Shown: positions 1 to 5,702, counted from the stretch's first letter. The stretch: DNA of 9,233 nt from an uncultured Bacilli bacterium (GCA_944332375.1 CALVJU010000026.1:1-9233); one strand, 5' to 3'. Program-made: numbers and translations. The notes: generated by a model not told the origin, from the sequence alone.

Positions 1-162
1 TGTCACTTTCATCATTTATACCACTATCCTTAACTACTATTATTTTCTCATATATAACCGAAAAAAGCAGCATCATTGACACTACTTTTTACACTTTATT
101 TTTTTCACAGTCTGAATAGTTACAATTTTCTCATTCTTTTTTTGAAAACGACTCATTTTTTC

Positions 163-191
163 TTGTGAAAACCAGAAAAATATGGTAAAAT
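163..191 (+). promoter_or_regulatory. Promoter of the tRNA-Glu gene
   Basis: A -35 element TTGTGA (163-168) and a -10 element TAAAAT (186-191) are separated by 17 bases, and a TGG triplet sits directly before the -10 (extended -10 form). The predicted start near 198 leaves a short 5' leader before the tRNA. Upstream of this, positions 1-162 are AT-rich and hold no gene I can support. Confidence 0.7.
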
Positions 192-210
192 GATGATGTT
201 GTTTTCAGAT

Positions 211-287
211 GACCCGTTGGTGAAGTGGTTGAACACGCCACCCTCTCAAGGTGGTATTCATGGGTTCGAAACCCATACGGGTTACCA
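211..287 (+). tRNA. tRNA-Glu, anticodon CUC, CCA end encoded
   Basis: The cloverleaf can be drawn base by base. The acceptor stem is 211-217 with 277-283, the D stem 220-222 with 234-236, the anticodon stem 238-242 with 250-254, and the T stem 260-264 with 272-276, with a TTCGAAA T loop. The anticodon loop CTCTCAA (243-249) places CUC at 245-247, which reads the Glu codon GAG. The overall sequence resembles Bacillus-type tRNA-Glu in the acceptor, D arm and T arm. The discriminator is A284 and CCA (285-287) is encoded. The first acceptor pair is G.U rather than G-C and the second is A-U, so the end of the helix is weaker than usual. The gene stands alone, with its own promoter and terminator. 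Confidence 0.95.
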
Positions 288-296
288 AGTGATCTC

Positions 297-323
297 AAGA
301 ATAGTCTTTACTATTCTTTTTTT
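297..323 (+). terminator. Terminator of the tRNA-Glu gene
   Basis: An 8-bp stem AAGAATAG / CTATTCTT with a 6-base loop (305-310) is followed by a run of seven T (317-323). It starts ten bases after the tRNA CCA end. Confidence 0.85.
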
Positions 324-333
324 GACCTATCCG

Positions 334-362
334 TTTACAGTATATGAGAAACGTGTTATATT
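334..362 (+). promoter_or_regulatory. Promoter of the 172-residue gene
   Basis: TTTACA (334-339) and TATATT (357-362) are 17 bases apart, with TGT just before the -10 (extended form). It lies between the tRNA terminator and the ribosome binding site GGGAGG (380-385) of the next gene, so that gene has its own transcription start. Confidence 0.65.
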
Positions 363-391
363 AAGTATAAGAACAAATAGGGAGGATTCCT

Positions 392-910
392 ATGAAAGAG
401 ATACTAAAAAAATTAAGAGATGCTTTATTAAAAGAAACAAAGAGAGAATCGTATGATCCTGTTCAAATCCCAGAACGCGGTTTTGTATTGACCAAAGAAG
501 GAAACTGTCTATTCTTAAAAAAAGAATTTCACTGTGATGGACTCGCAGAAATACTACAAGAATTATATCCTGAGGAAAGTGAGGAATTGATTCCTCTTTT
601 TGAAACAGACTCAGAAAAATATATCGCATTTTTACAAGATCAAGGAAATGTTGTTTTCAAAAACTATTCCATTATTCACTTTGGTGATTATCAATTAGAT
701 CCTTCCTTAATTGAAATCTCTCAGGGAAATTTCTATTTACCAGGAACATTAGAATCTCTTTCTTTGAAGCAAAGAGAAGTGTTATCTCATTATGTATCCG
801 ATTTTCAAAGAATGGACTCTCTTTCTATTTTCACACTGGATCAGGAACAGATTCCTATTGATACGTTTTGTTCTTTTCTTACCACTCCAATGGAAAAGAA
901 AACAAAATAA
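392..910 (+). CDS. Uncharacterised 172-residue cytoplasmic protein
   Basis: I do not recognise this protein. Its coding status is well supported: it has its own extended -10 promoter, a GGGAGG ribosome binding site 6 bases before the ATG, and a terminator after the stop. It has no signal peptide or membrane segment. The N terminus (1-20) is a lysine-rich amphipathic helix. Residues about 50-82 are acidic and probably helical, and the middle (about 85-120) looks like alternating strands. No catalytic motif, metal-binding cysteine pattern or nucleotide-binding loop is visible. The C-terminal end is lysine-rich. It lies upstream of alr, but a terminator and a new promoter separate the two, so shared function should not be assumed. 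Confidence 0.8.
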   Translation: MKEILKKLRDALLKETKRESYDPVQIPERGFVLTKEGNCLFLKKEFHCDGLAEILQELYPEESEELIPLFETDSEKYIAFLQDQGNVVFKNYSIIHFGDYQLDPSLIEISQGNFYLPGTLESLSLKQREVLSHYVSDFQRMDSLSIFTLDQEQIPIDTFCSFLTTPMEKKTK

Positions 911-923
911 AGGAGTAGATACT

Positions 924-951
924 AAGAACCAGAGAAATCTGTTCTTTTTTT
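924..951 (+). terminator. Terminator between the 172-residue gene and alr
   Basis: Stem AAGAAC (924-929) pairs with GTTCTT (941-946). A bulged C and three further pairs close a GAAA tetraloop (934-937). A T run covers 945-951. Confidence 0.8.
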
Positions 952-960
952 CGGTAGAGA

Positions 961-969
961 TGATATAAT
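961..969 (+). promoter_or_regulatory. Extended -10 promoter of alr
   Basis: TGATATAAT is a perfect extended -10 (TATAAT at 964-969). The -35 position (941-946, GTTCTT) is poor and lies inside the preceding terminator stem, so the promoter probably depends on the TGn element. Transcription should start near 976, leaving a leader of about 14 bases before the ATG at 990. Confidence 0.7.
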
Positions 970-989
970 GAAGTAGGGTGAAGATCATC

Positions 990-2066
990 ATGTATCGAAA
1001 TACGTATGTAAAAGTTTATTTAGATCATATTAAAAGAAATGTAGAAACAATGATTCAAACATTTCCTGATTATCAATATTATTTTGCGGTAGTAAAAGCT
1101 GATTGTTATGGTCATTATGGAGAAAAACCTATTCAAAAAATGATTGAAGCTGGTTGTAATTATCTTGCTGTCTCTTCTTTAGATGAAGCAATGGCAGTTA
1201 GAAAACAGTTTCCTTCTATTCCTATTTTATGTTTAGAACCAATTGCTGTTTCCGATATCGAAGTTGCTTTTTCTAATCATATTACACTAACCATTTGTTC
1301 TTTAGAAGAAGCAGATGAGATTTCTCATTGTCCATACAAGGGAAAGGTACATCTTAAAGTCAATACAGGTATGAATCGTTTAGGATTCTCTTCCAAGGAA
1401 GATTTACAAGCAGTCTATCAAATCCTAAAGAAATCAAAAACAATCGAAATAGAGGGCATTTATACCCATATTTACGATGCGATGAATGAAGAGAGAACAA
1501 AAAAACAATTCACTTGTTTTGAAGAATCTACTTCCATGTTACCTCTTTCCGATATCCCCATTGTTCATGTAACAGCAAGTGAAGCAACAGAACGATATCC
1601 AAAACTTCCTTTTGTCAACGGGTGTCGCTTTGGAATTATGATGTATGGATTTACGACAAGTGATCAATTACAGTTAGAATCTACCTTTACAGTAGAAAGT
1701 GAAGTATTACAAATTCAACAATTACATCTCCATGAAACGGTTGGATATGATGGGATTTACGAAGCAAAAGAAGAGGGAGAATTGATTGCCGTTGTCGCCA
1801 TTGGCTATGCAGATGGAGTCATACGAGCCAATCGTGGTAGATCTGTCTATATCCATGGCCGTCCATATCCAATTGTCGGTAATATCTGTATGGATATGTT
1901 GTTTGTCCGTGTAGATGAATCTGTTCAAGTACATGATCTTGTCCAAGTCATCAAAGATAAAGAACATATCTTGGAAATTGCCCATATGCTTCATACCGTT
2001 CCTCATGAAGTACTCACTAGTATTTCTAAAAGAGTACCTAGAATTTATATCGAATCTAAAAAATAA
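990..2066 (+). CDS. alr: Alanine racemase
   Basis: PLP-dependent enzyme that interconverts L- and D-alanine in the cytoplasm, supplying D-Ala for peptidoglycan. The N-terminal TIM barrel carries the PLP lysine K36 in VVKADCYGHY. R213 (CRFGIMMYG) matches the arginine that contacts the PLP pyridine nitrogen. In the C-terminal beta domain, Y253 (GYDG) matches the second catalytic base and GNICMDM (297-303) is the family's substrate-side motif. At 358 residues it is slightly shorter than the usual 365-390 but covers all core motifs. I chose ATG 990 over the in-frame GTG at 978: the GTG lies at the predicted transcription start with no ribosome binding site, whereas AGGGTG sits 9 bases before the ATG. 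The protein then begins MYRNTYVKVYLDHIKRNV, a typical Alr opening. Confidence 0.96.
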   Translation: MYRNTYVKVYLDHIKRNVETMIQTFPDYQYYFAVVKADCYGHYGEKPIQKMIEAGCNYLAVSSLDEAMAVRKQFPSIPILCLEPIAVSDIEVAFSNHITLTICSLEEADEISHCPYKGKVHLKVNTGMNRLGFSSKEDLQAVYQILKKSKTIEIEGIYTHIYDAMNEERTKKQFTCFEESTSMLPLSDIPIVHVTASEATERYPKLPFVNGCRFGIMMYGFTTSDQLQLESTFTVESEVLQIQQLHLHETVGYDGIYEAKEEGELIAVVAIGYADGVIRANRGRSVYIHGRPYPIVGNICMDMLFVRVDESVQVHDLVQVIKDKEHILEIAHMLHTVPHEVLTSISKRVPRIYIESKK

Positions 2067-2091
2067 CAATGTTTTTCGCATTGTTATTTTT
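2058..2091. terminator. Bidirectional terminator between alr and the convergent gene
   Basis: An 11-bp perfect stem, AAATAACAATG (2061-2071) with CATTGTTATTT (2079-2089), has a 7-base loop. It ends in a T run on the plus strand (2087-2091) and reads into six T on the minus strand (A run 2058-2063). It overlaps the alr stop codon and touches the stop of the minus-strand gene, so one hairpin serves both transcripts. Confidence 0.85.
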
Positions 2092-2671
2092 ACAATTTTT
2101 TCATTTTCGGTTTTAGAATGTAATCAGGCCCAAAAATAGTTTCTTGAATAAACTGTTTTACACGATGGGAAGATAAGTGATAAGTTTTCTTCCAATCTTG
2201 GTAACACTGTTCATAATTCTTTGTATTTTCCTGATCTTTTAAGTATTTCTCAAGATGAATTTGACTTTCCAATAGAGCCTTTGTTTTCTCTAAAGTTTCT
2301 TGATCTTCTAATTCTTCTTTCCAAACAGGTGTAATCATAATGTCGGAAAGTCTTTCTAGCTCTTTTTTACACTCCTTTAACAATGCTTCCATGACCAATC
2401 CTTGTTGTGCCAGATAATTCATTTCTGCTTCTAATCGGATCAAATCAAAACGGAAGAAAGAGAGCAAATGCTTTCCCATCATTTCTTCTTTTTGTAAGTT
2501 TAAAACCTGAATTTCTCTTTTTACTTCCCATAGCCAAGCTTGTAGTAGTTTTTCTTTGTTCATAGATAGAATCTTTTGCTTAGCAGAATAATGAACAGGT
2601 TTTCCTTGAGAAAGAAGAATCCAAGACTCTGGTAATTCTTGTTCATCAACGATATGTGTTATTTTGTGCAT
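2090..2671 (-). CDS. Uncharacterised helix-rich 193-residue protein
   Basis: I do not recognise this protein. It is predicted to be cytoplasmic, with no signal peptide and no convincing membrane segment. The N-terminal 35 residues look globular. Residues about 38-150 are almost entirely charged and amphipathic helix, rich in Glu, Lys, Leu and Gln, suggesting a coiled-coil or helical bundle. The C-terminal end is basic (KPKMKKL). I start it at ATG 2671: GAGGAGGAG (2678-2686) lies 6 bases upstream, whereas the earlier in-frame ATG at 2695 is almost at the predicted transcription start and has no binding site. It is convergent with alr and shares its terminator. It could be a lineage-restricted structural or partner protein, but nothing in the sequence assigns a role. 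Confidence 0.8.
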   Translation of the reverse strand: MHKITHIVDEQELPESWILLSQGKPVHYSAKQKILSMNKEKLLQAWLWEVKREIQVLNLQKEEMMGKHLLSFFRFDLIRLEAEMNYLAQQGLVMEALLKECKKELERLSDIMITPVWKEELEDQETLEKTKALLESQIHLEKYLKDQENTKNYEQCYQDWKKTYHLSSHRVKQFIQETIFGPDYILKPKMKKL

Positions 2672-2703
2672 AAAAAACTCCTCCTCGTTATGCATCCTGG
2701 ACT

Positions 2704-2731
2704 ATTATATCACCCATCTTTTTTTTGTCAA
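2704..2731 (-). promoter_or_regulatory. Strong promoter of the 193-residue minus-strand gene
   Basis: Read on the minus strand, TTGACA (2731-2726) and TATAAT (2709-2704) are both perfect consensus, spaced 16 bases apart, with TGA before the -10. The transcript should start near 2697, giving a leader of about 26 bases. Confidence 0.85.
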
Positions 2732-2890
2732 ATTTGAAAGTATTGACCGGGTGTTACACTTAATACATCTATTGGGTGAGATAGGATAGATTGTCTGTCG
2801 ATATGTGACTATTTGAAATTGGAGCAATATAACAACCCATAAGACAGGCAACAGAGTCTGTTTTTCTCTTCTTTTCTGTAAGACAGGTAC
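2732..2890 (+). other. Non-coding spacer upstream of obg with repeats and possible RNA structure
   Basis: No open reading frame with a ribosome binding site is visible here. The segment contains an exact 9-bp direct repeat TAAGACAGG, a 13-bp palindrome AACAGAGTCTGTT (2850-2862) followed by T, and two mutually exclusive long-range pairings: TTGTCTGTC (2791-2799) with GACAGGCAA (2843-2851), and TGGGT (2773-2777) with ACCCA (2835-2839). A TTGACC at 2743-2748 could be a -35 but lacks a good -10. It matches no riboswitch, SRP RNA or ribosomal-protein leader that I recognise. Confidence 0.3.
2840..2887 (+). repeat. 9-bp direct repeat TAAGACAGG, two copies 39 bp apart
   Basis: The exact copies are 2840-2848 and 2879-2887. 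Each is followed by a pyrimidine-rich TTTTTCTCTT stretch, so the similarity extends loosely beyond the core. The second copy lies within a small palindrome CTGT-AAG-ACAG (2876-2886) just upstream of the obg promoter. Confidence 0.5.
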
Positions 2891-2919
2891 TAGGCAATTT
2901 TTCTCTTTTCGTGTATAAT
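2891..2919 (+). promoter_or_regulatory. Promoter of obg
   Basis: TAGGCA (2891-2896) and a perfect TATAAT (2914-2919) are spaced 17 bases apart. The predicted start near 2926 leaves a leader of about 18 bases containing the AGGAGG ribosome binding site (2932-2937). Confidence 0.7.
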
Positions 2920-2943
2920 AAAGACAAGAAAAGGAGGGCTTTT

Positions 2944-4215
2944 ATGTTTGTTGATGAAGCGATTGTAGAAGTATTCGCAGGCTCTGGTGGAGATGGCTGT
3001 ATGGCGATGCGTCGTGAGAAATATGTCGAGATGGGTGGTCCCTTTGGAGGAAATGGTGGCCATGGTGCTGATATTGTTTTTGAAGCAGATGAAGGATTAA
3101 ATACTTTACTAGATTTAAGATATCAAAAACAGATTAAAGGTCCTCGTGGAGAGAACGGAATGGGAAAGGGCATGCATGGCAAGAGTCGAGATGCGGTAAT
3201 TGTGAGAGTTCCTGTAGGAACTGTTGTTACTGATTTAGAAACAGGAGAAGTGCTTGCTGACTTAACCCAAAATAAAGAACAGAAAGTGATAGCCAAAGGA
3301 GGTCGTGGTGGTCGTGGAAATATGGCACTTGCGACACATTCTAATCCTGCTCCTAGTATTTGTGAGAATGGAGAACCAGGAGAACAGAGAAAAGTCAAAG
3401 TAGAATTGAAATTACTTGCCGATGTTGGATTAGTAGGACTTCCAAGTGTTGGGAAATCAACCATTATTTCTATGATTAGTGCTGCAAAGCCAAAGATCGC
3501 GGAATACCATTTTACAACACTAAAACCGAATTTAGGGGTGGTTCGTGCCTCTCGTCATCGTTCTTTTGTTGTTGCTGATTTACCAGGGTTAATTAAAGGA
3601 GCTTCTCTAGGAGAGGGTCTTGGAGATCGTTTCTTAAAACATATTGAAAGAACAAGAGTCATTGCTCATGTCATTGATATGGGTGGTTATGAGATGCGTG
3701 ATCCCTATGAAGATTATCAAACCATTCAAGAAGAGTTAAAGAATTTTAAAGAGAGTTTATTAGAAAAACCACAGATTATTATCGCAAATAAAATGGATTT
3801 AGAAGGTTCGAAAGAAAGATTAGAACAATTTAAACAGAAAGTAGATTTACCAATCTATGAAGTCAGTGCAGCAACCAATCAGGGGTTAGATCAAGTTGTG
3901 GAAGCTCTTGCTGATATGTTAGATCATATTCAAAAACAACCATTAACAGAACAACAAAAAGAAAAGAAACATGTTGTTTATCGTTATGTCAAAGAAGAAC
4001 CATTTACCATTACCAAAGAGAATGATACTTGGGTGATTCGAGGAAAAGAAATTGAACAGTTTGTCCGTAAGATGAATTTTACAACAGAAGAAGCTTTCTT
4101 ACGTTTATCTCGTAAGTTAAGATTATTAGGAATTGAAGAAGAGTTAAGAAAGCGTGGAGCGAAGACAGGGGACTATGTTCGTATATTAGATTTAGAAGTA
4201 GAGTATGAAGAGTAA
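2944..4215 (+). CDS. obg: GTPase Obg (ribosome assembly and stress)
   Basis: Obg is an essential GTPase that binds the large ribosomal subunit and links GTP levels to ribosome maturation and stress. All three domains are present. The glycine-rich Obg fold (about 1-157) is followed by the G domain with G1 GLPSVGKS (165-172), G3 DLPG (212-215), G4 NKMD (282-285) and G5 SAA (308-310). The C-terminal OCT domain (about 345-423) ends in the acidic tail LEVEYEE. At 423 residues it has the usual length. The start is ATG 2944, 6 bases after AGGAGG; the in-frame GTG at 2911 overlaps the -10 element and is rejected. In many Bacillota obg follows rplU-rpmA, but here it has its own promoter and is followed by a sirtuin gene. 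Confidence 0.97.
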   Translation: MFVDEAIVEVFAGSGGDGCMAMRREKYVEMGGPFGGNGGHGADIVFEADEGLNTLLDLRYQKQIKGPRGENGMGKGMHGKSRDAVIVRVPVGTVVTDLETGEVLADLTQNKEQKVIAKGGRGGRGNMALATHSNPAPSICENGEPGEQRKVKVELKLLADVGLVGLPSVGKSTIISMISAAKPKIAEYHFTTLKPNLGVVRASRHRSFVVADLPGLIKGASLGEGLGDRFLKHIERTRVIAHVIDMGGYEMRDPYEDYQTIQEELKNFKESLLEKPQIIIANKMDLEGSKERLEQFKQKVDLPIYEVSAATNQGLDQVVEALADMLDHIQKQPLTEQQKEKKHVVYRYVKEEPFTITKENDTWVIRGKEIEQFVRKMNFTTEEAFLRLSRKLRLLGIEEELRKRGAKTGDYVRILDLEVEYEE

Positions 4216-4225
4216 TACTCTTTTT
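4208..4225 (+). terminator. Weak hairpin between obg and the sirtuin gene
   Basis: AAGAGT (4208-4213) pairs with ACTCTT (4217-4222) around a 3-base loop, followed by T to 4225. It covers the obg stop codon. With six mostly A-T pairs it is probably leaky, allowing partial read-through into the downstream gene. Confidence 0.5.
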
Positions 4226-4246
4226 CTATAAAGAGAGGATGAGTGT

Positions 4247-4945
4247 ATGAAAACGTTACAAGAGATCATTGAGGAAAGTGAGAATATTGTCTTTTTTGGA
4301 GGAGCAGGAGTATCGACTGCTAGTGGAATTCCTGATTTTCGTAGTAGTACGGGTCTTTATCATAAGTATCCATACCGAGCAGAAGTGATGTTATCTCATA
4401 CTTATTTTATGCATCATACAGAAGAATTTTTTCAATTTTATTTTCAGGAGATGATTCATAAAGAAGCAAAGCCAAATGCCTGTCATAAGAAATTAGTAGA
4501 GTTAGAAAATTGTGGGAAGTTAAAGAGGATTGTAACCCAAAATATTGATGGTTTACATCAAATGGCTGGAAGTAAGCATGTTTTGGAGTTGCATGGTACG
4601 GTTTTAAAGAATACTTGTATGAAGTGTCATAGGAAGTATTCGTTGGAAGAAATAGAAAAGTGTCACATTTGTTCTTGTAGGGGAGTGATCAAACCAGATG
4701 TTGTTCTTTATGAGGAACCTCTACCAGATGGGGTGTATGAAGAAGCGATTGATGCGATTACCAAGTGTGATACATTGATTGTAGGAGGGACTTCTTTAGC
4801 GGTTTATCCGGCGAGTCATCTTGTTGATTTTTTCCATGGAAAGAATTTGGTTGTGGTGAACAAAGATACGACTTCTCTCGATGAGAAAGCAACACTTGTG
4901 ATCCATGATGACATTGCTAAAGTCTTTGCAAAGATTACGGTTTAG
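4247..4945 (+). CDS. NAD-dependent protein deacylase (sirtuin, Sir2 family)
   Basis: Cytoplasmic sirtuin that removes acyl groups from protein lysines while consuming NAD+. The Rossmann NAD site reads GAGVSTASGIPDFRS (19-33). TQNIDGLH (97-104) and the catalytic His H116 (LHGTV) follow. The structural zinc site has C124 and C127, then C139 and C142 with C144 adjacent. GTSL (181-184) and VN (204-205) complete the NAD pocket. At 232 residues it is a compact, full-length bacterial sirtuin. GAGAGG (4233-4238) lies 8 bases before the ATG. It starts 31 bases after obg with no clear promoter of its own, so partial co-transcription with obg is likely. Whether it acts as a deacetylase or on longer acyl groups cannot be read with confidence. 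Confidence 0.95.
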   Translation: MKTLQEIIEESENIVFFGGAGVSTASGIPDFRSSTGLYHKYPYRAEVMLSHTYFMHHTEEFFQFYFQEMIHKEAKPNACHKKLVELENCGKLKRIVTQNIDGLHQMAGSKHVLELHGTVLKNTCMKCHRKYSLEEIEKCHICSCRGVIKPDVVLYEEPLPDGVYEEAIDAITKCDTLIVGGTSLAVYPASHLVDFFHGKNLVVVNKDTTSLDEKATLVIHDDIAKVFAKITV

Positions 4946-5025
4946 CTGTCTATCGTACTTCTGGTTGTCTAGAAATTAGAACAAAACAAATGACTATGGA
5001 TCCATTCTGAGGAGAAAAGAAACAC

Positions 5026-5055
5026 AAAAAAACAGACTAGTTAGTTTGTCTGTTT
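5026..5055 (-). terminator. Terminator of the DUF192 gene
   Basis: AAACAGAC (5030-5037) pairs perfectly with GTCTGTTT (5048-5055). On the minus strand the stem is followed by a T run (complement of 5026-5032). It covers the DUF192 stop codon. The plus-strand tail is less T-rich, so it may stop the sirtuin transcript less well. No other terminator for the sirtuin is visible in 4946-5025. Confidence 0.75.
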
Positions 5056-5355
5056 GATTCTTTCTCCAACTTGAAAATCGGTAAGACCAACTGGGAACTC
5101 ATAGGTCCCATATCCTTTTTTATAGAAGACAATACGCCATGGTTTTACTTGTTTCTTACAATAGAGAATGATGTTATTATAATCGACGATATATACATCA
5201 ACTGGAAATTTCATGAAACAAGTGTGAATGCTGTGACATTTTGGAAAGAAGAGTCCATAGTCTTGTTTTTTCTTTCTCATAAATCCAAAGAAGCGATCTT
5301 GAAAGCTCATACAGACTTTTACTGTGAGCTTTTTTTCTTTACTTAATATTTTCAT
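5041..5355 (-). CDS. DUF192 family protein, cytoplasmic form
   Basis: The 104-residue protein matches the DUF192 fold: RFFGFM (21-26), the GLFFP loop (34-38), then HTCFMKFPVDVYIVD (44-58), where the family usually has a Trp/Met-x-x-T-x-x-P-L-D pattern, followed by KPWR (71-74), EFPVG (86-90) and VGERI (96-100). DUF192 has no settled biochemical role. I chose ATG 5355, with GGTGG 5 bases upstream and a promoter just before it. An in-frame GTG at 5454 would add a hydrophobic N terminus but has no ribosome binding site and lies beyond the predicted transcription start. The chosen form has no signal peptide, unlike many exported DUF192 proteins. The gene diverges from a pilin gene through a 99-bp spacer, which suggests, but does not prove, a link to pilus biology. 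Confidence 0.85.
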   Translation of the reverse strand: MKILSKEKKLTVKVCMSFQDRFFGFMRKKKQDYGLFFPKCHSIHTCFMKFPVDVYIVDYNNIILYCKKQVKPWRIVFYKKGYGTYEFPVGLTDFQVGERIKQTN

Positions 5356-5371
5356 TTTTACCACCAAATTT

Positions 5372-5400
5372 ATCATAACATACAAAAAGTGAATTGACAA
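5372..5400 (-). promoter_or_regulatory. Promoter of the DUF192 gene
   Basis: On the minus strand, TTGTCA (5400-5395) and TATGAT (5377-5372) are spaced 17 bases apart, with TGT before the -10. The predicted start near 5365 leaves only about 10 bases of leader, so the GGTGG site would lie at the very 5' end of the transcript. Confidence 0.6.
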
Positions 5401-5422
5401 ACCTTTGATTTCGTTATAAACT
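5394..5422 (+). promoter_or_regulatory. Promoter of the pilin gene, overlapping the divergent promoter
   Basis: A perfect TTGACA (5394-5399) is followed after 17 bases by TAAACT (5417-5422); TATAAA at 5415-5420 with a 15-base spacer is an alternative -10. The -35 occupies the same seven base pairs (5394-5400) as the -35 of the DUF192 promoter on the other strand. Confidence 0.6.
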
Positions 5423-5454
5423 AGTAATATAGAGAATAGTATTGGGAGGGTCAC

Positions 5455-5655
5455 ATGAATAGATTAAATAAAAAGGGACAAGCATTAGTCGAATATCTTT
5501 TAATTATTGCCGTTATTAGTGTTATTGTAGTAGGGATTGTAAGAGTATTAGGTGGCTACTTACAAGATTCTATGACCAAATCAAGTTGTAATTTAGTAGA
5601 TAAAGTATATGTAGAAGGTTCTAAGCCAGGAGAAGGAACTTGTGTTGATAAATAG
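5455..5655 (+). CDS. Flp/class III-type pilin-like prepilin
   Basis: A 66-residue small surface protein with a type IV-related prepilin signal: a basic leader (MNRLNKKG), then QALVEY with Glu at +5 and Tyr at +6, then one long hydrophobic helix (about 14-34). This is the pattern of Flp/Tad pilins and archaeal class III signal peptides, which a prepilin peptidase cuts between G8 and Q9. The mature form would be 58 residues. The C-terminal part has two cysteines (C45, C63) that could form a disulfide outside the cell. GGGAGGG (5444-5450) lies 4 bases before the ATG. A promoter precedes it and a strong terminator follows, so it is a single-gene transcript. No ATPase, platform protein or prepilin peptidase is encoded in the window, so the assembly machinery must lie elsewhere. 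The subunit could be a major pilin or a pseudopilin. Confidence 0.85.
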   Translation: MNRLNKKGQALVEYLLIIAVISVIVVGIVRVLGGYLQDSMTKSSCNLVDKVYVEGSKPGEGTCVDK

Positions 5656-5673
5656 GGGAGTATCCCCTTTTTT
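5654..5673 (+). terminator. Terminator of the pilin gene
   Basis: AGGGGA (5654-5659) pairs with TCCCCT (5663-5668) around a 3-base loop, followed by T to 5673. It overlaps the pilin stop codon and is the most GC-rich hairpin in the window. Confidence 0.9.
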
Positions 5674-5676
5674 CTA

Positions 5677-5697
5677 TGTGGTAAAACTTTTACCACA
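5677..5697. repeat. Perfect 10-bp inverted repeat, possible operator
   Basis: Half-site TGTGGTAAAA (5677-5686) and its exact complement (5688-5697) flank a single C. There is no T tail, so it is not a normal terminator. A symmetric dyad of this kind is more like a binding site for a dimeric regulator. The inner pattern TGGTAA...TTACCA recurs loosely in the next two dyads. Confidence 0.55.
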
Positions 5698-5702
5698 ATT
5701 TC

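Noticed and set aside
1..162. Possible start of a divergent gene at the left edge (two ATG at 15 and 12 on the minus strand) and a TTGACA at 76-81
   Set aside because: Only five codons lie in the window, the ribosome binding site is weak, and TTGACA has no -10 at a good distance.
190..456. Plus-strand reading frame of 88 codons
   Set aside because: It runs through the tRNA and its terminator and has no ribosome binding site.
978..989. GTG start 12 bases upstream for alr
   Set aside because: It coincides with the predicted transcription start and lacks a binding site; ATG 990 has AGGGTG at good distance.
2672..2695. Earlier ATG for the minus-strand 193-residue gene
   Set aside because: The strong GAGGAGGAG site lies inside this extension and serves the ATG at 2671.
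2740..2870. Signal recognition particle RNA, T-box or known riboswitch
   Set aside because: None of the conserved core motifs, such as the SRP GGAAGCAGCC-like loop or the T-box TGGNACC element, is present.
2911..2943. GTG start giving an 11-residue extension of Obg
   Set aside because: It overlaps the -10 element and family members begin at the MFVDEA-like motif.
3123..3464. Minus-strand frame of 113 codons within obg
   Set aside because: Shadow of the Gly-rich Obg domain; no ribosome binding site or promoter.
4946..5025. Hairpin TTGTCTA...TAGAACAA after the sirtuin as a terminator
   Set aside because: It has a bulge and no T run after it; the following bases are A-rich.
5356..5454. N-terminal hydrophobic extension of the DUF192 protein from GTG 5454
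   Set aside because: No binding site, and it would start upstream of the predicted transcription start, in the pilin promoter region.
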